NCBI GenBank assembly: GCA_023313575.1
Contig: JAJTTP010000007.1
Span: forward strand, 372,001-436,000
Origin: Eutypella sp. D-1
Taxonomy: Eukaryota; Ascomycota; Sordariomycetes; Xylariales; Diatrypaceae
Length of the DNA: 64,000 nucleotides
Direction of reading: 5' to 3'
Part shown: piece after piece, positions 34,701-45,066 of the stretch
Numbering within the stretch: position 1 is the first letter of the stretch
How the letters are laid out: every line of letters starts with the position of its first letter
The notes under the pieces: model-generated
Database searches by the model: none
Told to the model about the DNA's origin: nothing
The model's input: the letters and a program-made list of their open reading frames with translations, nothing else
Position numbers and translations under genes: made by a program

Positions 34701-37700
34701 CAATGAGATATCTGCGTATACCGATGGGGTGCATAGCGGGATTCCATCCACCTCGTGACCCTGCACTAGCGGGCAGAGGTCCTTGCGAGCGATATCTGCC
34801 TCCACAACAATTTGCGTTTTACTGTCATCTCCCGTCTCTTCGACTACTCTGTGGATAGTCGTGCTCTCAATCCTAGGGGTATCATCCTGCATCACCATGG
34901 GTGGGTCTCCCTTGCGTAGCGACCAGTCGTTGACGTACTGGATCCAGTACTCTTTCAGATCCCAGCTATAAGCAGGCAATGAGAGGACCTTATGAGAATC
35001 CTTGAAATCGTGCTGATATTTTTCCCAGCGTATGTTTGCGCCTCCATCGTACAGCGACTTTATTGCATTTCCTAGAACCTGCCAGGTTGATCTGCCGCGT
35101 TGCAGGGAGGCGATACAAGGCACTTGCGGTCCCAAGACAGCCCTCACCATTCCTGTGATGGCCGGGTGGGGGCCAATCTCCAGTACAGTGGTCTGGTCGG
35201 TTATGATCTGACTGCTCCGAGCTTCCAGGAGCGCCCGAATCATGTTGACAGGCTTGCGCGAGTGGTCTGCAAGATATTCGGGGTTGAAGGTATCGCAATC
35301 TTGGATAATACTGCCATCCAGGGGGCATATGACCGGAATCTTAGGCTTGCAGAACCGAACCCCGCTCACGATCGACTTCAGTTCATCCAATATGGGTTCT
35401 ATCTGGGAGGAGTGGAATGCATAGGGGACCTTTAGCAATGTAGACTTTATCCCCGAGCATTTCAAAGTCCTTTGAAAAATGGCAATGTCCTCATTCGGTC
35501 CTGACAGAACGGTTTCGATCGGTGAATTGATGCACCCAATTTCATATCTGTTGTCCTTCAGCACTGCTGCGATCGCGTCCACGGATCCTTTGACAACGAG
35601 CATCGAATGGGAGTCACGCGTGCAATTTTTCTTGAGCAACCGGGCCCTCGTCCCAACAGCGTAGATAGTATCCGTTTCAGAGAGTACCCCAGCCACGTTG
35701 AGAGCAGCATATTCACCCAGACTGTGTCCCATGACAGCAATAGGGCTGATGTTCCAGGACATCCACAATTTGGCCAGCGATATTTGCATGCAGACACCTG
35801 CTAATTGGACCGCTATGGGTGAGAAGAAGTTGATGTCCTGCTCCTCTGATTCGATTACGGGGAGCATGGACGGAAAGCCAAGGCTCAGTGCTATGTGATT
35901 CAAACGATGCATTTCGTTGCGGAAGAGAGTGAAACTCTCGAAGAGCTCCTTCCCCATCCCTGGGTATTGAGCACCCTGACCGGTGAAGGTAAAAACGACC
36001 TTCGGCATGTACTTTGGTCTCGTTGTTCCTGTACCGTTCTTAAGGGCCGCCTCGATCTGCGCACATGTACCAACAACGGTTGACTCGTTAAAAATAGTGC
36101 GATGTTGATGATGTATGCGACGCGCTGTTGTCGTGTATGATAACTGTCCCAATGAAATGCCTGGATTATCCTTCAAGAAATGAAGCATGGATCTGAGGTT
36201 TCCTTGCAAGGAGACTCCGTTCTTAGCCGAGACGGCCACGAGATGATGAGTGCGCCGATCAGCATCAGATGTAGCGGGCTCATTTATTATGGGTGCATCT
36301 TCCAACAATAGCGCAGAGTTGCCACCCGCAGCACTGAAGTTATTCACGAATACACGCCTTGGCTTTGAGGGTTTGGAGCTTCTCTTCCACGGAGTGGGTC
36401 TCAGGGCAATGCTGACGTTCCGCTCCCGCAAGTCCGTGGGGAATTTGTGGTTGATCTTCGATTTGATCCCGCAGTGGGGGACTACCATATTATTCCGCAT
36501 CATCAAAAGGACTTTTATAAGACTTGAAACACCCGAGGCCGCCTCGCCATGTCCTATATTGGCCTTCGCTGATCCGATGTACAGAGTCTCGTCGCTTGCT
36601 CTCGGCCTCTTTGCCTTGTCTAAGGGAGGCGCGAATATGTCCAGGACACTTGACATTTCACCTGCATCCCCGGCCTGTGTCCCTCTATACCAAATACGTC
36701 AATAATCTTCAATCCAAGCTGACAAATATGAAAGAAAAAGGGCGAGCGTTAAGACTTCCGGTATTTGAAGTGGAGGAAAGCGGAGCTGCCAAGAGTGATC
36801 GAAAAGGGGTCGAAAGGTGGAGCCAGAGGATAGGGGAATCACTCACGTTCCATGCATTTCGACGTAACTAACGGTATACGGATCAACAGCACCTTGGTTC
36901 AGAATCTTGTTAAACATAGCACGCTGAGCACCAACATGGGGCCGGGTAATTGACTCCGACTCCGCCGAGTGGTTAGTATAGGCGCCCAGTATGACTCCCA
37001 GAATAGGATCCTTGTCTGCAAGCGCGTCGTCGAGTCGCTTGATGATGACGGTACCGATCCCTTCACCGCGACAGTACCCATCGGCTTCATCATCGAATGT
37101 TTTACAATTTCCTGTTCGAGAAAGGAAATGGCCTCGATCCAGGCCAGCAGTGAAGTCGGGGTTTGTTAGGATGTTGGTTCCACCGGCAATCGCGGTATCG
37201 ATATCTCCTCGCCAAAGCGAATTGCACGCAATGTGTATTCCGGCAAGGCTTGAGGAACAAGCTGTGTCAACCGCATAGCTCGGCCCACTGAACTTAAAGC
37301 AGTAGTTGATACGGCCTGGAATGAATGCTCGATTCCCGCCCGGTATGAAGTAGGTATCGATATTCTGCGCGCTGTTCGTCTCCATCCAATCGTTACTCGT
37401 CACCCCGTAGAACACCCCGACGCGATCGCGTCTAGTTGATGCAGTAGCATCAGGTACAACTCCGGCCTGTTCTATTGCCTCGTAGGCTGTCATTAGAGCA
37501 AGACGCTGTGCGGGATCGATCTGCGGTGCTTCTCGGGGCGAAATGTTAAAGAACCGCGCATCGAACACGGCCGGATCATCAAGCCAACATCCAAATGGTG
37601 TCGCGCTAGTGTTCTTTCTTTGTTCGTTGGTGTCGACGTGCGTTTTGGCATCCCAGTGCAGGCCCGGAACGGGCTTGTGAACATCCAAGCCCTGGTACAG

Positions 37701-38965
37701 TAAGTCCCAGAATGCTTCGTTGTCCTTGGCTCCAGGAAATCGTCCTGACATGCCAATGATGGCAAGCTTAGGTTTCTTGGGATTCGAATACGATGTTTCC
37801 GCCGACGAAGCTGTTTGTTTATGGAGTATGGAGGGCACGTCCGAGCTCAGTCGTGTCTGATTGAGTGCGGTGTATATCAGTTGGTCGGCAGTAGTTCCTA
37901 TAGCAGCTATGCTCAACATTTTTGAGTCATGATTTCCAATCCAGGCTTGTAAATCATCAAGAATTGTACCCCATCGGATGGGTTTCAACAAGATCTGGCT
38001 GACAGCGTCCTCCAACGAGGACATAAAACCATCTTCTGCCAGTCCAGACACCGAGCTCATCTGGTCGAAAGTCGAATTCCCAACGATATTTGTAACGTCA
38101 AATCTAGAGTAGAGGTGCGGCGCATGGTATGGTGCGTATATCGGTAAACTCTTGAATCGGAAGTCGGCAAGATTCTCGGACATCGCGAACTGTGCAAGCG
38201 ACCCCGGTGGTCCGCTTACGGTGATAGCATTCGGGGCATAAGCACTGACATACGGTCTGCTAGTCAACGGTAAGGTCTTAAAAAATGGATGTCAGCTCGT
38301 TCTAATTATCATTTCAGTATATAGTAAGCTTATAAGGGTAACTGACTGTTCGCTCGCAGAATCGTTCCACAAGCCATGAGGACTTCGGTCCTGGAACGAT
38401 GATCGACCAGCTCTGCTCAGCCTGGCCCATGCCTGTGACTTGGTTTGCAACATCAGTCACGCAAACTCCGGTTCTGAAGGCCACTGTGACGGCTTCAACT
38501 GCATTATGGACGAGATCCAATGCGCTTTTGCTGTAGTTGATGGCGGCGGCAGCCAATGCTCCCGTACATAGACCAATATATTTGGTCACACCCCGAGCAT
38601 TCGTACGATCGTCCGGCTGGCTTTATACCCCATTAACCCAAGCTGTCCTCTGTGTGTGGCATATCATTAAATGCTCACCTAATGAAAGTACCGAGCTGAT
38701 ATAGACAAGTGAGTGCCATATCGAGTGGTATACATCGAAACCCTTTCCGTTCCCACAACACCAGGTCGTCAAGACAGGTAAACCGAGGCAGATCATCTCG
38801 GATATAAGATGGCAGCTTGTATATCTCGAGTCGGAGTGCATCGTAGGACTTTACGAGCAAGTCCTCCAGGATTGGATTGTTTCGGTTTTGTAGTAAAGTC
38901 TTCATATGTGGCTGAACATCATGGGTTTGGTCTCCGAAGAGATACAACTTCAAGTGATCGGTCAT
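31761..38965 (-). CDS. Non-reducing polyketide synthase, SAT-KS-AT-PT-ACP-ACP-reductase
   Basis: Iterative type I non-reducing PKS of 2265 aa making an aromatic polyketide released reductively, presumably as an aldehyde. Six exons on the minus strand: 38679-38965, 38347-38620, 36847-38276, 34515-36684, 33899-34450 and 31761-33845. SAT (1-355) has GLCTG with Cys114 and YHAPHL with His238. KS has DTACSSS (Cys527), MHGTGT (His662) and NIGHGEAA (His709). AT has FTGQGAQ, GHSLG (Ser985) and YAFHSSQ (His1088). PT has VQGHEVDG (His1307) and PAIIDSLTQ (Asp1494). Two ACPs have GVDSLL (Ser1661 and Ser1772). The terminal reductase has LVTGATGGLGG (~1899) and NGYGDAKWG (Tyr2068, Lys2072). No methyltransferase and no Claisen-cyclase thioesterase are present. 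All active sites look intact. The donor of intron 2 is GTCAGT, less common but in frame. Fusarubin synthase Fsr1 is, as I recall, a precedent for reductive release without CMeT. Confidence 0.94.
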
Positions 38966-41789
38966 AGTGGAGTGTAGAAGTTCCTAAATGCCTTCAACGA
39001 GCGTAGGATGTTGGTTTCCCAGATTGGTTCTTTCTCTCATGCGAGTGAGTGTTATTTTATGGACTCTCCTCAGCTACATATGGCTTGGCTTGTCCGGTTC
39101 CACTTGGCGAAAAAAGAGGAAGTCCAAGTTATAAGGTATATTACACTTGATAACAAGCAAGTGCCATCAATCTGGGTTGAGATCCTCTCAAGAATCAGGT
39201 GTCAGTTTTGAAGCGAATGTAGTGGCATCCGGGTGTGAAGAACGCCAGTAGCAGGTAATCCAGATGACTGGAATCCCGTGTAGTGATGGCTTCTTCGCCG
39301 GTCTACCGAGAACGTGATCGAAGCTGAGGCAGGAGCAGCTGAGTAGTCTGCGGGTTTTCATTTTAGCCATCTTCATATCACACCCAGAAATCCACACGAT
39401 ATCGTCAATCTACTCATGATCATACTCATACGCGCTACTGTTACTCGGATATGTCGTAAGATATCGTTCCTGACACACATATTCTGACACTAGATTCATA
39501 CTTAAAAACCTTGAATGTCTCTATCATTGACTAGTATTAATTCAAGTCACAACTTGTACCTCCATATCTCAACCCGCAAGTACGCCACACTCCCTGTTGA
39601 TATTATACTCCAAGTAGAGAGTCATTCATGTCCCCAGAAAGTTCCAAGTACGTCTCATCTCGAGGTTCTTTAGACACTGGCTGAATAAACAGTCATCCCT
39701 ACCACACTCGTCGGATAACATATGTAATTACAGCACAAGTCATGGGCGTCACAAGAACCTACACGTGGAACGACTATTCATCTTTTTTAATATCGCCAGG
39801 TGGGCATTAGGTATGCGCCGAATCTTCTCCGCAAGTCTCGGTCACGTTCGTCTAGATGATGTCTTCTGCATGATTCAGACCCAATATTGTCACCGGCTAT
39901 CTCATATTCGTATAATAGTCTTAGAAGGTCGAGATGACTACTAAGTATCGTCACCGGTGGAACCCTGCAAGGCTTCTTGGGAGGTGAGTAGGTGATTAAA
40001 AGCAGAAAGGGCATGCGCAAATTGTTTCCAATGGACTGTACAAGTTACTGATGACTACAGTCACATTTCAAGTATAGTATATCCTTTAAAGAGGAAGCAG
40101 GCCATATTCGTCGACGCTCTTCGGGATGTATTGGCTCGACGCTTCGAGGTCAACCCAATCAAATTCGCGTACTTCTATGAACATATTCTTAAGCATGGGT
40201 GACGTTTAATGGGGCCGGAAAAAGTAATAACTGTCGTATCTCTACATGGCGGTATCTAATTATGTAATACTCTATGCTTTGTATTAAAACCCACATATTA
40301 GAGCTCTAGATATCAATAACGTCGGAGAATAGCAATGTGGATGTCTTCCGTTGACAGAACGAGGTAGATATCAAGACGTAATTATGTAGTATACTAGACG
40401 TCTTCCTTCCTCACTTACTACCATACCCTCTTCTGGCTCCTCCGCACACATCTCGTCAAGGCTTAACCTCATGAAGACTCTCCGGTCATGTTTACGACAT
40501 TTTCCGACAATCATGTACAGGCTTTTGTCACCAGAGACCAGATATGATTCGGAAGATTGAAGCTAAAATAGCACTAGAGGGTAAGATACCCGAAAATTCG
40601 ATACCAGCGAGACTACTTATCAGCGAATATCCTTGTCGGGTTCTCAGGGGGTTAGTCTTGGATTTCATGCCAGCAAACTCTATCAATGTATCTTCCCCTT
40701 TTCAAGTTATCAAGACTATTGCTAAGCCTATAGAATAGATTTATGGTAGTTTATGTATTTCAATGCGATGAAAAAGGATAAATCATTATATGATCGATGC
40801 TGTCTTCACTGGCAGAATATGTATTTTTCTCAATCAGTTGTTAGCCAGTAACACCGGGTAACAGAATACCTAGTGGTGAGGTGCAGAAAGCTTACATCAA
40901 GGGCTTCACTCATGCTACTTGTAGTATGTTTTGGTTATTAATAATTATATATAGACACCAAGCTATTCGCAACCATTAGTTAACTACTAAAGCATATTTC
41001 AGCTGGCAAGAGATGGGATGGGTTGTGGTTGTTTTGGTAGTGGCTATGCCCCTGTGCGCTACCGAGTTCGCTACCAAGTTAAGGTTTTACTAAGAAGGGG
41101 TTCAAGTTCTTGGTGTTCTTACTAGACATAAACCCCCAGAATATCCAGTCAAGCCACAGTTTGAAACTATGTGGAAACTGATAAATGGTTCAATTATCAC
41201 CCACATATATACAATGCTTCTGGTAGAGTAACTGTAACCACTAAGTCATAAACGACCCAGTGGCAATGGCATGGGTTGATAGGCTAATTCCTCTGCCGCC
41301 GGTCGCTGCAAGTCCTCTCCCCAATTATAAGCACACCTTAATTGATATTTCATTAATTGCTAGAGAACCTCATCAGTCGCCATGACATCGAATATGGGCC
41401 ACCGTCAATGGGGCTGAAATAATGACAACTGAGGCAGCATATCCTATCCATAGGCGTCGTGCAAGTTGGCTCTAGACCATGTGAGCTACGCCTCAAGGGC
41501 CCAAATTTCTAGATAAATATATAATATCGAAATTTGTTTTGTTCAAGGGTGGGTTCATTCTGTATTTTGACGTGGGAGACTTCAGGGGCAGATTGTCAAA
41601 AAGGGGCTGACAGATAAGATCCAGGGGTAGATTAGGGGTAGATAAAGTCACGTGCAAGATGTCGTTTTATGGGTCGCTGACCTAAAGTAGGCTTGGCAGT
41701 ACAAACAACAAAACAACAGCGGTCATCTACGAGTCTTGGAGCAATTTTCCAGGTTCATACATCATTTTGTACCGTGACTGCAATAAATC
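38966..41789. other. PKS upstream region and gene-poor spacer
   Basis: About 2.8 kb without a supported gene. The part next to 38965 is the PKS promoter. Short open frames (39188-39397 -, 39787-40020 -, 40544-40738 +) have no motif. No transcription factor or transporter of the kind usual in PKS clusters is seen here. Confidence 0.45.
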
Positions 41790-43223
41790 ATGACCGGAGT
41801 CGAAGAAAACTATCGTTGTTCAGTCTGCGGCTTACCCACCACCGATGTGAGGGTCTATCAGCCGGATATGTGTTGCCTCTGGGATGACCGTGCCCTTTGC
41901 TTTTATCTCCAGGAGAAAATAATGTGGTGGAGTGAGATCCGCCTCCTATGCGATCCCAGTGACGAAGCCGATAGACTCTGTCCGGATATTTCTCACCCTA
42001 ATCTTTACGCGGATAAGCCACCGCTGTCACCCGGTTTTGCATGCGAGCGCCCTGGTATTCAAGATTACGAAGCTGTCTGGGCCGAAAGTTCTATATTCCA
42101 AGTCTTGAAACGCAACGCCATGTATAGTGTTGACATAGTTCGATACGGCACGAACGACCATGCCTACATTCCTGTCCATACTGCATGTCTTGACATAGCG
42201 AAGCGGGTTTTCTCGTCTCCGGAAGCTTATGTAAGAGACATGAGGGGCCTTTGGACCGCGCTGAGGTGGAGGCTAGGCGTCACAAATAGTGAGAAAGGCA
42301 ATCTAGATCGCAGCGCGAATTATACTGGGGCAGGGAACAATTTCTATGCTCCGTGGTGGTCGTGGTGGTTTGACACGATGGAGGTGGATCTGGAACCACC
42401 CCGCCGTGTCCGATGGCCGGGGCCCTCGGATCTAATCTCCCACGTGAACTATGTTCATGTGAGTCAAGCAAAGAGTTACCTCGAGCGTGTTTTGCTAATG
42501 ATGCTATGTAGACTTTCGGAAGTGACCCCCTGATAATCGAAGATTTGACCGAAAGCATATTGTCAAACCTGAAGGAGATCCGTCGAGACATGCCTGTGAG
42601 CCAAGAAGTGCGGGTATTTCAAGGCCGGCTTAACTCATTACCAACCGAGCTCTTGGACGCAATTTACGTCGCTATGGCCTCACCACGAGATTTACCCCGT
42701 ATTACAACCTGCATCCTTCCTCAACAATTCTGGAAAGATCTGCTGAGGTCAGGCACAGCTTTACCTTGGCTTTGGGATGTGGATCCTGCCCTCATTGACG
42801 CCAAGGCCGCCGAGCCATGCCCAAAAGGTGACAGTTTCGAGTGGAACTGGGAACTGCTCGTGCGGCAACTTAGCCGGGGTGTTGACTTCGGCGATCACCA
42901 GGACGTCCCATCAGGGAATTATGAATTACACCCTTGGTGGCACGACGAGACTGATGAAGCAATGGAATGTTTCTTCGCATGTACCGGTTACGCAGATTAC
43001 CCTGAGAGATGTCCCTGCTGGCTTACACAATAGGCGCCGAATATGGCAGCTGCTGGAGGAGATGTTCGTCGGGGATCGGCTGGGGTTCACGGGTCACGGG
43101 CCCAGCGAGCGACGCCTTGTCATGCCTTGGACAAAGTCTGGTGGGATCTTACCCGAAGCCACGCCAGTTACAATGTTGGAATTTGATGTCCTGCGCCGGC
43201 AGGTTGGGGGCCGCGTCCGTTAG
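41790..43223 (+). pseudogene. F-box-type fungal protein gene with a frameshift
   Basis: Resembles the lineage-expanded fungal F-box-like family. Exon 1 (41790-42458, 223 codons) starts MTGVEENYRCSVCGLP and contains YIPVHTACLDIAKRVF, a family hallmark. The intron 42459-42511 (GTGAGT..TGTAG) joins in phase to TFGSDPLIIEDLTESILSNL. The F-box-like part follows as LNSLPTELLDAIYVAM, then LPRITTCILPQQFWKDLLRS. The frame then ends at 43033 as GYADYPERCPC. The expected continuation TLRDVPAGLHNRRRIWQLLE followed by EMFVGDRLGF lies in the next frame (to 43223), with the shift near 42985-43000. No intron of fitting length and phase bridges it. So this is either a one-base indel in a decaying gene or a sequence error. 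Confidence 0.6.
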
Positions 43224-45066
43224 TCAGAGGGTTAGCGGTGGCACAGCCGACGATATCGTAGGGTTATAAGGTGACGGGGGATCTGCATTGCGGTCTAACG
43301 GAAGCGGGTATCTTAGCAGCGGAGAACGGCATTGATCATCAGAGTTCATCTTGATATCCACAAAGATCCTCAAATGTGAGCGTTATCCCGCCTACTGGGG
43401 TACTATATCATAGAGACGTATAGTGACTGTACTTGACCCAGGCACACCTCTTCCCACGAACAAGATAGGCTTGAAGATGTCCAAGAGCTATTATGGCTCG
43501 TGATCTTCGTCCAATGCATGACGGTTTCCTGGATTACAAGTCGCTCATATCATTACCGGCACAAATCCACGTACTTAGATCAACCCGGTATCCCCAGAAT
43601 AGACTCAGCTCTAGACCCTAGCACTAGAATTATTGTGCACTATATGCAATCAGGCTGGATTCCGGTGGAGGACCACCAGCTATTGGTTCCTGGAGTGCCT
43701 ATGGATAGATGACCCCGGAGCAAAGCAAGGATTCTATATCGTGTCCTTCGAGAGTCATTCTCGGCGGGCGGCCCCGGCTCAACCTGTAAGGTACGAGAAA
43801 CCAAGGCGCGCAGTGTGTGCAGGGAGGTAAGCTGAAAAGAAACGCTAAAACGAGGCCCCCGAGACCCAACGCCATGGTATATAATGAGGCTGCATTAGCC
43901 CTACGCCAATATCAGCCAATCACATCAGGCACACATTTCAGCCATGGCAGCCATTTATTCTTCTTCTCGTCCTCCTAGACTTCATCTGCAGCAAAAATGC
44001 CACGCGGATCATCTAATTCGATAGACCCGGGGCAGTGTCCTAATTGGGATATGCGCACTCCTGCCCATTGCCTTGTTTACAAGTCCATACGTTCAATGGG
44101 CTATCCTAGATATCAAAAGCAACGGTAGCAGAAAGGCAAGTACTCGAGCTATGATCTACCCATTCAAGTACGTGATATTATACACGTCCTTTTTCATCGC
44201 TGTCGAATATCATCGCCTTAGTGCCTTAACATTGCACTGGAACACGTAGCATCGGTTAATGATAGTTAATATTGATCAATTAGCAACGTTAAACCGTTAT
44301 GGCCGTTATGGCATGGTTACCTCAGAACGTGCCCGACCACCCGTGTAGAGGTTGAACACAATGGCTTTCGACGCGATGTGTACCTGAGATACTGGCGCCT
44401 CAGCATGGTCGGAGAAATAGCTTCACGACGCCATCAAGCCACAGCTATCCTCGCCATCAATAACCCAGACAGGCAAGATCTACTGGACCACTATGCTGTT
44501 TTTCAGGAATGAATCGCCGCCTGCTTCTACCAGGAGCAGAAGAAATCTCGACTTGGCCAGATCGTGTCTCAGGTCGGCCATACCGGTGAGCAGATCAACT
44601 CCGGGAGGTCTAGATCATCGTGATCAGGGAACTCGACAGGAACAGGAACAGACACGACAAGGGAGTGTGCCAGGTGGAGTTCGTTCTCAGCTGGGCGTTA
44701 CCTACGACACAGTCTTCAGTGAGATCTTGATGGGGGGAGTTCTATCTTTGAGTTCATCGACGACGCCCTCGACGTGGCCTGGGATCGACCGCCACACGAA
44801 GCTCATTGATCTCCATATCCAAGCTCATAGAGCAGTGGTGGAATCAACCGCAGATCTAGACGTCTCGGGAAGCCCGAAGAGCAAGCCGTCCTCGAAGGGC
44901 TGCTCGATATGCAGAGACGGCCTTGATCTCTGGGTATAAAGTTCGGGCTATTCCCATGCCAACTCCTCAGATTATCACCATCAAGCCCTCATAAGCTACC
45001 AACCTTCGCAATCACAAATAATATCCTTCCTCGAATCTTCCAATCCATCAGACTCACCTCGATACA
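43224..45066. other. Gene-poor accessory spacer
   Basis: Only short, motif-free frames, including 44493-44939 (+). The stretch 44400-44940 is richer in codon-like composition and may be a relic, but I cannot identify it. Confidence 0.35.

Noticed and set aside
42937..42995. 59-nt GT..AG intron to repair the F-box gene frameshift
   Set aside because: Length gives the wrong phase for the NRRRIWQ frame, and the donor is poor.
44493..44939. 148-aa open frame left of the protease
   Set aside because: Ser/Arg-rich with no recognisable domain; other frames look equally codon-like.
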